Source of the DNA: Polyangiaceae bacterium
GTDB taxonomy: Bacteria > Myxococcota_A > Polyangia > Polyangiales > Polyangiaceae
Length of the DNA stretch: 64,000 nucleotides
NCBI GenBank assembly: GCA_016712345.1
Contig: JADJRH010000011.1
Coordinates: 2,914,001-2,978,000 of the forward strand
Direction: 5' to 3'
Shown here: positions 50,117 through 60,300 of the stretch, piece after piece
Layout: each line of letters begins with the position of its first letter
Position numbering within the stretch: position 1 is the stretch's first letter
The notes under the pieces: generated by a model
What the model saw: only the letters and a program-made list of their open reading frames with translations
Told to the model about the DNA's origin: nothing
Databases searched by the model: none
Made by a program: the position numbers and the translations under genes

Positions 50117-51040
50117 TCACATCGGTTTGGTGGCTCGGACAAATGCGCTCATGATGGCGCCGCCCATTTGGGCAACAATGGGCTCCACTCCTGAAAGGCC
50201 GGCGGATGAAGCCATTTCTGTCATTTCATCCGTTGAGTACACACGGGTAGGTTCAACCTCGATATGGGTAAACCCGGCGGCGCGGAGCTTGGACACATAT
50301 TCGTTTTCAAGGAGCGCGCCGGCAACGCAGCCTGTCCACAATGCCATGGAAGCTTTGGCGGCTTCGGGGAGATCGCGAGTGAGAACAATGTCGGAAACTG
50401 CGAAGCGACCACCGGGTTTGAGCACTCGGAAGGCCTCGTTTATCACGGCGTCTTTGTCACCTGACAAGTTGATGACGCAGTTGGAAATGATGACGTCGAC
50501 CGAAGCCCGCGGGAGAGGGATCGACTCGATATGACCTTTTAGAAACTCGACGTTGGTGGCTCCGGCGGCGGCTTTGTTCTTTTGCGCGAGGTCGAGCATT
50601 TCATCGGTCATGTCAAGACCGTAGGCTTTGCCAGTGGGGCCAACCCGTTTCGCGGAAAGGAGCACGTCAATTCCACCGCCCGAACCGAGGTCAAGTACCG
50701 TTTCACCCGGCTTGAGTTGGGCGAGCGCCGTGGGGTTTCCACACCCAAACGATGCGAGAAGAGCCTCCGCCGGGACGCCGGCGGCCTGCTCGGCATCGTA
50801 CAAGTCTCGGGTGATCGGATCTGTCCAGTCAAGGCCGGCTTCACCTGAGCCGCAGCAGGAGGACTTACCACCCTGCAATGCGGCCTTTGCTGCGGCCCCG
50901 TATCGTTCTTTGACGGTTTCTCGAATGGCCTGTGTGGGCTCTGTGGAAGCCGATGTGGAGGGTTTTGTTGCTTCTCCACCGCAGCAACTTGGAGCGCAGC
51001 AAGATCCGCCCTTGTTCATTTCAACCGATGTGCTTGTCAT
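50117..51040 (-). CDS. arsM: Arsenite S-adenosylmethionine methyltransferase
   Basis: 307 residues; ATG 51040 with GAGGAAA upstream. SAM-binding motif I ETVLDLGSGGGIDVLLSAKR, then GLDMTDEMLDLAQKNKAAAG, NVEFLKGHIESIPLP, DVIISNCVINLSGDKDAVIN and AFRVLKPGGRFAVSDIV. The ASFGCGNPTAL segment and the NCVINL cysteine are the arsenic-binding cysteines of ArsM. An N-terminal extension carries two CC clusters (GGSCCAPSCCGG, KSSCCGSG) that could bind As(III). It converts arsenite to methylated and volatile forms. Transcribed after arsR in the same direction, but with its own operator-like palindrome. Confidence 0.92.
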   Translation of the reverse strand: MTSTSVEMNKGGSCCAPSCCGGEATKPSTSASTEPTQAIRETVKERYGAAAKAALQGGKSSCCGSGEAGLDWTDPITRDLYDAEQAAGVPAEALLASFGCGNPTALAQLKPGETVLDLGSGGGIDVLLSAKRVGPTGKAYGLDMTDEMLDLAQKNKAAAGATNVEFLKGHIESIPLPRASVDVIISNCVINLSGDKDAVINEAFRVLKPGGRFAVSDIVLTRDLPEAAKASMALWTGCVAGALLENEYVSKLRAAGFTHIEVEPTRVYSTDEMTEMASSAGLSGVEPIVAQMGGAIMSAFVRATKPM

Positions 51041-51080
51041 GGTGTTTTCCTCGTCACGATTCGTTTCTGATGCTCGTTGT

Positions 51081-51103
51081 TATTTCGAAAAAAGTCGAAC
51101 ATA
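51081..51103 (-). promoter_or_regulatory. ArsR-type operator upstream of arsM
   Basis: TATTTCGA-AAAAAAG-TCGAACATA, an imperfect inverted repeat with TTCGA half-sites, about 40 bp before the arsM start. Matches the site before arsR. Confidence 0.6.
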
Positions 51104-51202
51104 AACGTAAAAAAAGACCCCCACGCTGGGACAATGGCCCAAGGCAGTGCAGCTTGTGAGTGGTGTGATCTACCCATGGGTAGACGAACGTGATGGTCGG
51201 GA

Positions 51203-51511
51203 TCATGAGCAGCACCCACCGCCCCGTTTGCAGCAATCTTCCCAAATGAAGTTTGTCAGCTCGGTGAGGGCCGAATATTCAACGGAGTAGTAGTGGAACG
51301 TGCTCTCCAGCCGACTCGACAAAATGCCCGCTTCAACAAGCCGTTTGAGGTGGTGGCTCAACGTGGAGGCGGGCAGTTCTACCTCTTCTTGAATGGCTCC
51401 GGCGCTGGCTCCGCTGGGCCCGGCCTGCACAACGAATCGAAGGATGGCGAGCCGCACCGGGTTGCCAAGCGCTCCAAGTTGTGCGGCGAAATGATCGAGT
51501 TTCGTTGCCAC
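51203..51511 (-). CDS. arsR: ArsR-family metalloregulator
   Basis: About 102 residues from GTG 51511; the frame continues to TTG 51547 but that part lies in palindromic operator-like DNA. Winged-helix segments: HFAAQLGALGNPVRLAILRF, AGAIQEEVELPASTLSHHLK and RLVEAGILSSRLESTFHYYS. The C-terminus NFIWEDCCKRGGGCCS provides vicinal cysteines for As(III). A repressor released by arsenite, controlling itself and arsM. Confidence 0.9.
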   Translation of the reverse strand: MATKLDHFAAQLGALGNPVRLAILRFVVQAGPSGASAGAIQEEVELPASTLSHHLKRLVEAGILSSRLESTFHYYSVEYSALTELTNFIWEDCCKRGGGCCS

Positions 51512-51551
51512 GGCGCTACTTCTAAACTTTTCGAAGTAAAAGCGCAAGGGG

Positions 51552-51573
51552 TATTTCGATTTTTTTCGAAATA
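51552..51573 (-). promoter_or_regulatory. ArsR-type operator upstream of arsR
   Basis: TATTTCG-ATTTTTTTT-CGAAATA, a perfect 7-bp inverted repeat about 40 bp before the arsR start; TTCGAA appears again at about 51528. Same arm sequence as the arsM site. Confidence 0.65.
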
Positions 51574-51908
51574 GATTTCTTGGAAGAAACTTGACGCCTC
51601 GGCGCGCCTATCTCACTGCTCGTCGGCGATGTTAAGTCTCCCCCCGAAGCGGCCCTCGCTCAATTTGATGCAGATGTAGAGGTGACCCAGCGTGACGGGG
51701 CGTCCTCGTGACGGTGTTTATCGAATCGAGTCTTCACTCCCATGGTGCTCTCGAACCTGGGCGGCTCGCTGAGAGCCTGTGTTCGAGCGTGCGCTAATCT
51801 GCTGGGCCTGAACGTTCAGGTAGAACTGATCGATGCGCGCACGGCGGAAAGATACCTTCCGTTGCGGTTGGAAAGTGAATGAGCGCGCGACGGCGGCGAT
51901 GCGATGGC
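51574..51908. other. Gap with a short C-terminal-like remnant
   Basis: On the plus strand 51741-51881 reads LRACVRACANLLGLNVQVEL, IDARTAERYLPLRLESE and stops; it looks like the end of a protein, but no upstream part exists. Otherwise no gene. Confidence 0.3.
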
Positions 51909-52970
51909 TCAGTCAGCGGGGATGAATGTCATTTTGGGGCTGACCGCAAAGTCGACGGGGTTGGCCGCAATGACATGGAGGTAAGGTTGGTGTTCGGGCT
52001 TGGTGGGTTGAAACGCGCGAATGCACATCACGAAGATGGCGTTGGGGTTGGAGTACAAATAACCGTTGGCGTAGAGCGTTTCAGACGAGTTGCCGCCACA
52101 CGGTGTTTCAAACTTGGCTTTGGGTAGTTTCCACAGCTTGCTTGTACCAATAAAGGTTTGAAGGCCGGCGAGTTGCTGGCTCACTCCACCTTGCTGCGCG
52201 CACGAAAAGGCCGACCAAATGTTGAGCGCCGTGGAGATGAGACCCATGATGCCGGCCCGGGTGTTGTTGGCATAAATACCCGTGGCGGGTGCGTTGGGGA
52301 TGGGATTGCACGGCGCTTCAAGTGAGATGAGGCCATTGGAAGATTTTGAAGGGTCGCTGACAGGGTCAATGTCGAGGTCAATCACGTACGGATCGGAAGA
52401 GTCCACCAAGGCTCCGCCCACGCGGTATACCTTCCATTTGCGGGAAAGAAACGAGCGGCCTCCGTAGAAAAAGTTGTGAGGCGTGTGCGTGGGAAGGTCG
52501 ACAACCGTTTTTGTACAGAATCCATTCGCTGACGCGGCAAACAGCCCGGCGGTGTGGTGTGTGACCTGAACGCTGGGTTGACCGTTGGACTTGGTATTCC
52601 AAGCGAGGGTAAGTTTGGTCCCGTCCGTGAAGGTACCATTGGACTTTCGGGAAAGGGAAACGCCGCCGAAGTCATCGACTCCACCTTGAGGTTTCCATCG
52701 CTCGACAGAGACGTAGACACTTGGGGAAGATGGGGTGAAGAACGACGTTTGATAGACCCACTTGGCGCCGTCGTTGGAGATGGTTGCTGTTTGACAGGAG
52801 TAATAGGTGGTGGCGACTTCGCCCAAGTTGGCGCCCACGTCTTCGTCGATGTCGCCGTCACTGTCGCCCTCAGATGCTGTGGCGGCGCATCCCAGCGCGA
52901 GCGCCGCCATCACGGCCGTGACCAACCCTTTAAGAGATACCGTCCAGTTCACGACGCGTCGCAGTAGCAC
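51909..52970 (-). CDS. Lipoprotein of unknown function
   Basis: 353 residues at most; start GTG 52970 or GTG 52952. Signal SLKGLVTAVMAALALGC, lipobox ALGC, followed by an Asp/Glu-rich stretch (EGDSDGDIDEDVG). The rest is beta-rich with scattered cysteines (TTYYSCQTATISNDGAKWVY, VVDLPTHTPHNFFYGGRSF, VIDLDIDPVSDPSKSSNG). No family recognised. It is divergent in content from its neighbours but similar in composition, so it appears native. Confidence 0.75.
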   Translation of the reverse strand: MLLRRVVNWTVSLKGLVTAVMAALALGCAATASEGDSDGDIDEDVGANLGEVATTYYSCQTATISNDGAKWVYQTSFFTPSSPSVYVSVERWKPQGGVDDFGGVSLSRKSNGTFTDGTKLTLAWNTKSNGQPSVQVTHHTAGLFAASANGFCTKTVVDLPTHTPHNFFYGGRSFLSRKWKVYRVGGALVDSSDPYVIDLDIDPVSDPSKSSNGLISLEAPCNPIPNAPATGIYANNTRAGIMGLISTALNIWSAFSCAQQGGVSQQLAGLQTFIGTSKLWKLPKAKFETPCGGNSSETLYANGYLYSNPNAIFVMCIRAFQPTKPEHQPYLHVIAANPVDFAVSPKMTFIPAD

Positions 52971-53119
52971 ACCATGTGCCGCGAGGTCGCACAGTCATTT
53001 CGGCTGATTTTTGGGAGATCGAACCACCCGAACCACCGCCGGGTCGGGTCACTGGATCGCGTATACACCGGTGAACACGACCCCCACCCGGTGGCGTACG
53101 AGATCGCTGCGGAGCGGTT

Positions 53120-53754
53120 TCAGCCGGTGAATCCAATCTTTTTGTGGGTGCCGTCGCAGTAAGGTTTTTTCTCGGACGCACCGCAGCGGCACAAAAGCAC
53201 TTTTGCGTGCGGTTTTGCGTACGCCCTGTTCCTGTAACAACCTCCAGATTTCCCTCCACCATCAGCGGACCGTTGGGCGTGGGCGTGACTTTTAGATCGC
53301 CGTCGCGCGCGGCAAGAGGTGTGGAGTCAACCGAGTCAGGTTCACCTGTCGCTTTGAATCCGTGGGCGGTGTGACTGCCGTCACAGTAAGGTTTGTTGGC
53401 GGAGGCTCCACAGCGGCACAAGGTCGCTCGAAACACAGCTTTGTCGCCGATGGTTGCTTTGGCGTGAAGGGCGATGGGGCCGTTTTCTCGAATGCGGGCA
53501 GTGTTGACCTTGGGCGGTTCTTCCTGCGGCCCACCGTCGAGCCGCTCGTAGGTGACCGCCCCGGAGGGACACGCGTGGGCCAGCGCGGCGATTGTTTCGG
53601 CGGGGGCCGCGTCGGGCTGAATCCAGTCGCCGGGTGCGTTGGGAACAAATACGTCGGGCCGACCCAAAACGCAGTTGCGTGAGTGGATACACTTCTTCCC
53701 CTCGAAGCGAATCAGCACCTTGCTTCCCCGGTATTCTTGCGTGTCGTCGCTCAT
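53120..53754 (-). pseudogene. CDGSH iron-sulphur protein with Fer4-like domain, frameshifted
   Basis: ATG 53754 with GGGAGAA upstream. Residues 1-80: VLIRFEGKKCIHSRNCVLGR, HACPSGAVTYERLDGG, a divergent 4Fe-4S (Fer4_19) domain. Then ATLCRCGASANKPYCDGSHT, the first CDGSH motif (C-x-C-x11-C-D-G-S-H). The second motif CRCGASEKKPYCDGTH is in another frame after about 53200: the run AAAA should be AAAAA (a single-base loss). Restoring it gives a normal end IGFTG at TGA 53120-53122. Because both halves are otherwise perfectly conserved, a sequencing or assembly error is likely. Cytosolic, probably a redox or iron-sulphur-transfer protein. Confidence 0.8.
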
Positions 53755-54184
53755 GGTTTCTCCCTTGTGGCGGTGGTGAAGGCGGTCGTGCCTTGCAAAC
53801 GAAGGGGCAACAATGGTGCGGCAATCGCTTAACGTCAAATGATTTTTGCGGAAGCCCGACATCGATGAGGGTCGTTCACACGCGCGAACGAACGGGGTGG
53901 CTGGAATTTGGTTAGGTCCACGCTGCGCGCGAAGCACGCCGTGATAGTTATCGCAAGCCGCCAAACGCCACAGTCAGAAGGTTTTTTCTCTAACTGACCA
54001 GCATTGGAGCTAGTTCCGCTTTTCAGAAGTTTGGCCCTGGTTGAGTTTCTTCGTGCGGAACTAGCCGCGCGCAAGCGCGGGGGGTGTGGGGCGGAGCCCC
54101 ACGAGACAAAAGATAGTGCCGGCGTGTGCGAAGCGCGCCGCGTCAGCGGCGCCAAAAGTCCGGCAGGACTTTTGACACGCGGCA
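53755..54184. other. Gap with element end and several hairpins
   Basis: Contains a reverse-oriented element end (53873-53905, GTTCACACGCGCGAACGAAC then GGTGGCTGGAA) and a cluster of hairpins: CCGCGCGCAAGCGCGG (about 54065), GTGGGGC-GGA-GCCCCAC (54085-54101) and the terminator listed separately. No gene. Confidence 0.5.
54153..54174 (-). terminator. Probable terminator hairpin after the OmpA gene
   Basis: CAAAAGTCC-GGCA-GGACTTTTG, a perfect 9-bp stem with a 4-nt loop, 11 bp past the stop codon. There is no long U-tract, but the stem itself ends in four T on either strand. Confidence 0.6.
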
Positions 54185-56023
54185 CTAGGGTTTGAGATCT
54201 TGTTTGACAATCACAAACTGGACGCGGCGATTTTCTTGGCGGCCTTGATCGGTGTCGTTGGAGGCGCGTGGAACCTTGGATCCGTAGCCTTTGGGTGAGA
54301 GTTTTGCCGAGGGCACGCCCTTTCTTACGAGCCAGTCGCGCACGGCGTTGGCCCGGGCCTGACTAAGCGTGAGGTTGTACTCTTCAGGACCGACAACGTC
54401 GGCGTGCCCCTGAACCTCGATTTGCTTGATTTCAGGGTGTTTGACAATGGCGTCGCGAACCTCGGTAAGTAGGTCGTCGGACACGGGGTCAACGGTTTGG
54501 TCGAGGGAAGACTTTCCAAACTTGAACTGGATTTGGCGTGTGATGACGATCTCGCTGGAAGTGACCTCGACGTGTGGACATCCGTGTTTCTTGGGGTCGG
54601 GGTCGGGGCTACCGGGTTCTTTGGGGCATGCATCCTGAGCGTCGGCAATGCCATCCCCGTCGGTGTCGGGCGGGCAGCCGTTTTTCTTGGGGTCGTCGCT
54701 CTTCACGCCCGGCACCGTCACACATGCATCTTGCGGGTCGACAATTCCGTCCCCGTCGGTGTCCGGTGGGCAGCCGTTTTTCTTGGGGTCGTCGCTCTTC
54801 ACGCCCGGCACCGTCACACATGCATCTTGCGGGTCGACAATTCCGTCCCCGTCGGTGTCCGGTGGGCAGCCGTTTTTCTTGGGGTCGTCGCTCTTCACGC
54901 CCGGCACCGTCACACACGCATCTTGCGGGTCGACAATTCCATCCCCGTCGGTGTCCGGTGGGCAGCCGTTTTTCTTGGGGTCGTCGCTCCTCACGCCCGG
55001 TACGGTGACACACGCATCTTGCGGGTCCATGATGCCGTCGCGGTCGGTATCTGAGTCAGGTTGCTTTTCAGGTTGGGGATCATACCCAAGCGAGCCGACC
55101 ATTGCGAAAACGGGAGTGCCCCACCCTTGGGTAAGGCCCGGGCCGGCCCCCGCGCCGATCACGAACGACTTCAAAAAGCGGAGTTTGGCTCCTAGCAGTA
55201 GCTCAGCGGCAACGGGTGACGCGATGGCAATTTTGGCTTGCTCGTTGTCGAGAACAACATCTTCGGTGAAGGGAGCCGACACCGAAACTTCAGGTCCGAT
55301 CTGAAAGAACGAATCACCGAGGACGAGGGCCGCGCCGGCGCGGGCATCAAACGTATGCGGCCGAGCGGATGAGCGAAGTGTGGTACCTAGAGACAGGCTG
55401 TATACGACGTGATCAGAGCGGCCTCCGACAAGAAGCTGGGGCGACCCTCGAACGGAGCCGTCTCCCGAGTAAGATCCGGCCGGCGCAGTGGGAACCTGAA
55501 CGTGACCGCCGACGCCGATCTGAAACGGATCCCAATAGTCACCCCAAAGGCGCAGTCGCGCCCCAACGCGGAGATCTCCGGCCTCAACACCGGTGGGCGA
55601 TGCGAAGTTGACGTTGGCAACGGTGGGGTTTTCACCGCCTTGGGCAAGCGCGATGGGCATGTCGGCCGACAGCAAAACGCGATTGAAAAGGGCCAGCGAG
55701 AACGCGGCGTGAAGGAAGAGTTGGTCGGAAACAACAACGGACCGGGTGTCGCCGTCTTGGATGGACAAAGGTCGGTAGGCGTAGCTTCCGACGATGGCAC
55801 CGCGCGGAACGAGGTGTCCACCAACGGCCGGGGAAGCCACGCCTAACATGGCGTCGCCGGGCACCGAGGGCTCGAATCGTTCCAGCGCGCCTGTGGTGGG
55901 GCTCGGCTGCGCGGCGGCCTCAACGGTTGAACACAACGTGAGGAGCGCGGCCGCCGCACGGGCCAAGCGGACGCGAAACGTCGCTGTGAACACCGGGACG
56001 CCGCAGGCTCGCAACGGGCGCAT
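54185..56023 (-). CDS. OmpA-family outer-membrane protein with TSP3 repeats
   Basis: 612 residues from ATG 56023. Signal peptide FRVRLARAAAALLTLCSTVE, cleavage near AAA. Residues ~30-300 form a beta-barrel-like region (GGHLVPRGAIVGSYAYRPLS, ATGVEAGDLRVGARLRLWGD). Five Ca-binding thrombospondin type-3 repeats follow, DTDGDGIVDPQDACVTVPG, each with D-x-D-x-D-G. The C-terminus is an OmpA domain binding peptidoglycan (IQFKFGKSSLDQTVDPVSDD, IEVQGHADVVGPEEYNLTLS, RANAVRDWLVRKGVPSAKLS, NRRVQFVIVK). It probably links outer membrane and wall. Downstream of the TPR lipoprotein gene in the same direction; a terminator-like hairpin follows. Confidence 0.9.
   Translation of the reverse strand: MRPLRACGVPVFTATFRVRLARAAAALLTLCSTVEAAAQPSPTTGALERFEPSVPGDAMLGVASPAVGGHLVPRGAIVGSYAYRPLSIQDGDTRSVVVSDQLFLHAAFSLALFNRVLLSADMPIALAQGGENPTVANVNFASPTGVEAGDLRVGARLRLWGDYWDPFQIGVGGHVQVPTAPAGSYSGDGSVRGSPQLLVGGRSDHVVYSLSLGTTLRSSARPHTFDARAGAALVLGDSFFQIGPEVSVSAPFTEDVVLDNEQAKIAIASPVAAELLLGAKLRFLKSFVIGAGAGPGLTQGWGTPVFAMVGSLGYDPQPEKQPDSDTDRDGIMDPQDACVTVPGVRSDDPKKNGCPPDTDGDGIVDPQDACVTVPGVKSDDPKKNGCPPDTDGDGIVDPQDACVTVPGVKSDDPKKNGCPPDTDGDGIVDPQDACVTVPGVKSDDPKKNGCPPDTDGDGIADAQDACPKEPGSPDPDPKKHGCPHVEVTSSEIVITRQIQFKFGKSSLDQTVDPVSDDLLTEVRDAIVKHPEIKQIEVQGHADVVGPEEYNLTLSQARANAVRDWLVRKGVPSAKLSPKGYGSKVPRASNDTDQGRQENRRVQFVIVKQDLKP
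54640..55050 (-). repeat. 96-bp coding tandem repeats (TSP3)
   Basis: Four units of 96 bp (32 residues) plus a diverged end. The units at about 54700-54990 are almost identical in DNA (TCCGTCCCCGTCGGTGTCCG and GGTCGTCGCTCTTCACGCCC in each), so they have been homogenised recently. Confidence 0.85.
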
Positions 56024-56060
56024 AGGGTCAGAAGAGCGCGAACAAGTGAACAATGTCAAG

Positions 56061-57242
56061 TCACCTGCTACGAGGAGGGGGCGCGACGACTACGGCGGAC
56101 GACGCAGACGGGGGTGCTGATGCGGTTGCCGCGCTTTGCAGCGCATCCAGGCGAGCCTTCGACTCTTTCTGGAGTTCTTCGATAAGGGGTTTTTGCGGGC
56201 CCGCCGCGGCAAGTGCGAGTACGCGGCGGTAATAGTCGAGCGCTTGGTTCGGGCGCCCGAGGTCTTCGCTCGAAACCCCGGCGCCGTAAAGGGCGGACGC
56301 GGCCCCAGGGTTCTGTGCGAGCACCTGCCCAAACACGCTGAGCGCCTGGTCGGACTTTTTAAGCCTTGCGAGCGTGAAACCGTACGCGATGGCCGTGGAC
56401 TCGTCGGCCCTCAGCGACATGGCCGTGCGCAACGCCTGCTCCGCTTCCTCAAGCCGCGATGCACCGAGCAGAGCCTGGCCCAGACCGCTCCAGGCGTCCG
56501 CGCTTTTTGGGTCGGCGATTGTCGCGCGTTCGAACTGTACCGCTGCATCGTCATGTCTGCTTTGCTGGAGTCGCGCCTTACCAAGCATGGTGCGAATGGT
56601 GGGATCGTCCTGAGAACGCAGCGCTGTTTCAAACCGGGCGGCGGCTCCGGCGGTATCACCTTCGCCCAGCGCAATCTGTCCGAGCGCCAACAGGGCGGCC
56701 ACGCTGGGGGGCTCGTGTTTGAGCGCAAGTTCGAGTTCGGCCTTTGCCTCGGCGGCGAACTCTCGTTTGCCCATGAGGAGCGTTCCGAGGGCGGCGTGCG
56801 CAATTGGCGATGTGGAGTCGGCTTTGACGGCCTCTCCGAGCTTCGTCCGCGCGCCGTCAAAATCGCCCCGGCGCGCGAGGACGTTGCCTTGCGCCGCGAG
56901 GCAAACCGCTGTGCGAGCGGGCGTTGGATTCTCAGTGGCGAGGAGGATCTGCGCTTCGTAGGCGATGTCTTCCAGCGACTCCGCGGAAGCGTGGCTCGGG
57001 TTGTCAGCCATGATGTGTACACGGGTCCACATCTGAGCGCGTTGCACGCGGGGTGACGTGGGCGCGAGTTCGCGCGCGTGGCCGTAGGCGGACATCGCTT
57101 GCGCGTAGCGGCCTTCGGCGAGCGCTTGGTCGCCGCGGCGCAGGTGCTCATGAAGCAGCGCGGGTTCACCCTCGCAGGCGCTCGCGAGTGTGGCCAGCAC
57201 CACGAGCGCAAACTTGCCGGGGATTGTGGGGGGTTGTTTCAA
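56061..57242 (-). CDS. TPR lipoprotein
   Basis: 393 residues. Lipoprotein signal GKFALVVLATLASAC (lipobox LASAC). About eight tetratricopeptide repeats, for example LLHEHLRRGDQALAEGRYAQ, AQGNVLARRGDFDGARTKLG, LGQIALGEGDTAGAAARFET, WSGLGQALLGASRLEEAEQA and LYGAGVSSEDLGRPNQALDY. C-terminal Ala/Ser/Pro tail. Probably an outer-membrane assembly or scaffold protein. Its stop is 38 bp before the OmpA ATG, so they are likely co-transcribed. Confidence 0.85.
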   Translation of the reverse strand: MKQPPTIPGKFALVVLATLASACEGEPALLHEHLRRGDQALAEGRYAQAMSAYGHARELAPTSPRVQRAQMWTRVHIMADNPSHASAESLEDIAYEAQILLATENPTPARTAVCLAAQGNVLARRGDFDGARTKLGEAVKADSTSPIAHAALGTLLMGKREFAAEAKAELELALKHEPPSVAALLALGQIALGEGDTAGAAARFETALRSQDDPTIRTMLGKARLQQSRHDDAAVQFERATIADPKSADAWSGLGQALLGASRLEEAEQALRTAMSLRADESTAIAYGFTLARLKKSDQALSVFGQVLAQNPGAASALYGAGVSSEDLGRPNQALDYYRRVLALAAAGPQKPLIEELQKESKARLDALQSAATASAPPSASSAVVVAPPPRSR

Positions 57243-57300
57243 CGGGAAGCTGTTCGGGTAGGGCGGCTTGACACATCCGGGAGATGCGTCCGCCGATCAA

Positions 57301-60300
57301 TCAGCGGTGCATGAGGTGAAGGAATGGGGCGAGCCACAGAAGCTGCGGATCGCCGCCCTTGTTCGCGGGTGTTGGCGAAAGGCTGGGCGCCATTCCGGCG
57401 GGCACGGTGTCACCCGCGTCGGTTGGACTTTCGAGCCGCGGCGCTCGGCGGGCGTCGCCGCTCGTTTTCACGATGTCGGTTACGATCTCGAAGCGGGCGT
57501 CTGCGTTCTTCGATAGTCGACCATTGATGACTTCGTCCGCGCGGTTTGCGACGATATGCCACTGGAAGGGCATATCGGACGTGCCGCCGTCCAGCTCCAA
57601 AACGTCGAAACCGGTGGCTGTCTTGTTTTTCACAACGACGCCGCGGGTCCATTCATTGTCTTCGAGCTGAATGAATACGCGAAGTGGATGACGTTCATCG
57701 ATCAGGACGTTGCCGGCGAAGATGGGGTCAATGTCGATGTGCGCATACCCGTTTTCCAAGTAGCCCTCACCGTAGTCTTCAAACAGAATTTCGGGCGTTT
57801 CCGGGGCGTGGAGCGTGACCATGCGCTGGCCGGCCGGATCGGTTGGGTCTTTGACAATGGTGGATACGGTGCCGGCGCCGTTGATCTTGTATTGGACGCC
57901 GTTCCAGTAGTTGACGCGAACAACGGCACCAAACTGGTCGGAGTAGATCGCCTGTCCGTTGCCGCTGGTTGCTGACCGAGCGTAAAGGCCGGTGACATTG
58001 CCGGTGAACTGGCCGCCGGCGCCACCCGCGAACAAGGTGTTTCCGATGCCGTTGGCAACACCTACGACCCCGACGCCGTTGGCATTGGTGTTTTCGCCCC
58101 AGACAGCGCCCGCAAGTGCGTTGTTTCCCTGGTTAATCAGACCCACGATGCCCGCGGCTCCGCCGGATCCGGCGGCGGCGGTGTTCTGTCCCCAAAAGGA
58201 GTCGCCGCTGGCGTTGCTGTTCTGTTGCAGAATGGATATGGCGGCGGCGTTGACCACGTGGAACGGTACAGTGGGCGCCGCGGTGCCGAGGCCGACGTTG
58301 GTGCCGTTGTCAAACAGCAGCGAGTTTCCGCCGGTTGTCGCGCTGGTGAACTTGATGATGAAGTTTGTGGTGCCGTTGATGTTGGCGGATCCGGCGGGCC
58401 CTGTTGGTCCGACGGCGCCCGTGGCACCTGTGGCGCCGGTTGCGCCTGTAGCGCCTGTCGCTCCCGTTGGGCCGGTCGGGCCTACCGCGCCGGTTGCGCC
58501 GGTTGCGCCCGTCGGGCCGGTCGGGCCTACCGCGCCTGTGGCGCCGGTTGCGCCCGTCGGGCCGGTCGGACCTACTGCGCCTGTGGCGCCTGTCGCTCCT
58601 GTTGGGCCCGTCGGGCCTACCGCGCCCGTTGGACCCGCAACACCCTGGGGACCGGTCGGGCCTACCGCGCCCATCGGACCCGCAACACCCTGAGGACCGG
58701 TCGGACCCACCGCGCCTGTTGCGCCGGTTGCGCCCGTCGGGCCGGTCGGACCTACTGCGCCTGTGGCGCCTGTCGCTCCTGTTGGGCCCGTCGGGCCTAC
58801 CGCGCCTGTGGCGCCTGTCGCACCCGTTGGGCCGGTCGGGCCTACTGCGCCCGTTGCGCCCGTTGGGCCGGTCGGACCCACTGCGCCTGTGGCGCCGGTC
58901 GCTCCCGTTGGGCCGGTCGGGCCTACCGCGCCCATCGGACCCGCAACACCCTGAGGACCGGTTGGACCCACTGCGCCTGTGGCGCCGGTCGCACCCGTTG
59001 GGCCCGTCGGGCCTACCGCGCCTGTGGCGCCTGTCGCACCCGTTGGGCCGGTCGGGCCTACTGCGCCCGTTGCGCCCGTTGGGCCGGTCGGACCCACTGC
59101 GCCTGTGGCGCCGGTCGCACCCGTTGGGCCCGTCGGACCTACCGCGCCCATCGGACCCGCAACACCCTGAGGACCGGTTGGACCCACTGCGCCTGTGGCG
59201 CCGGTTGCGCCCGTCGGGCCCGTCGGACCCACTGCGCCTGTTGCGCCGGTCGCTCCCGTTGGGCCGGTCGGGCCTACCGCGCCGGTTGCGCCGGTTGCGC
59301 CCGTCGGGCCGGTCGGGCCTACCGCGCCCGTCGCGCCTGTCGCTCCCGTTGGACCGGTTGGACCCACCGCGCCCATCGGACCCGCAACACCCTGGGGACC
59401 GGTCGGACCCACTGCGCCTGTGGCGCCGGTTGCGCCCGTCGGGCCGGTCGGACCTACCGCGCCCATCGGACCCGCAACACCCTGAGGACCGGTCGGACCC
59501 ACTGCGCCTGTGGCGCCCATCGGACCTTGCGGGCCGGTTGGACCCACCGCGCCCATCGGACCCGCAACGCCTTGCGGACCCGTCGGACCCATTGCGCCGT
59601 CGGCTCCTGTTGGGCCGACCGCGCCTGTTGCGCCCGTTGGACCGACCGCGCCTGTGGCGCCCATCGGACCTTGCGGCCCCGTCGGCCCCACTGCGCCTGT
59701 GGCGCCGGTCGCTCCCGTGGGGCCGGTCGGACCCACTGCGCCTGTAGCGCCGGTTGCGCCCGTTGGACCGACCGCGCCTGTTGCGCCCATCGGACCTTGC
59801 GGCCCGGTTGGACCCACCGCGCCCATCGGACCCGCAACGCCTTGCGGACCCGTCGGACCCATTGCGCCGTCGGCTCCTGTTGGGCCTACCGCGCCTGTTG
59901 CACCCGTTGGACCCACCGCGCCCATTGCACCCATCGGACCTTGAGGCCCCGTCGGCCCCACTGCGCCGTCGGCTCCTGTTGGGCCGACCGCGCCCGTTGC
60001 ACCCGTTGGACCGACCGCGCCTGTCGCGCCCATCGGACCTTGCGGCCCGGTTGGACCTACCGCGCCCATCGGACCCGCAACGCCTTGCGGACCCGTCGGA
60101 CCCATTGCGCCGTCAGCTCCTGTTGGGCCGACCGCGCCCGTTGCACCCGTTGGACCTACTGCGCCTGTCGCGCCCATCGGACCTTGAGGCCCCGTCGGCC
60201 CACTGCGCCGTCGGCTCCTGTTGGGCCGACCGCGCCCGTTGCACCCGTTGGACCGACCGCGCCTGTCGCGCCCATCGGACCTTGCGGCCCGGTTGGACCT

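Noticed and set aside
54640..55050. Regular 96-bp DNA repeats
   Set aside because: They encode TSP3 repeats in frame within the OmpA-family gene; a protein repeat, not a separate DNA element.
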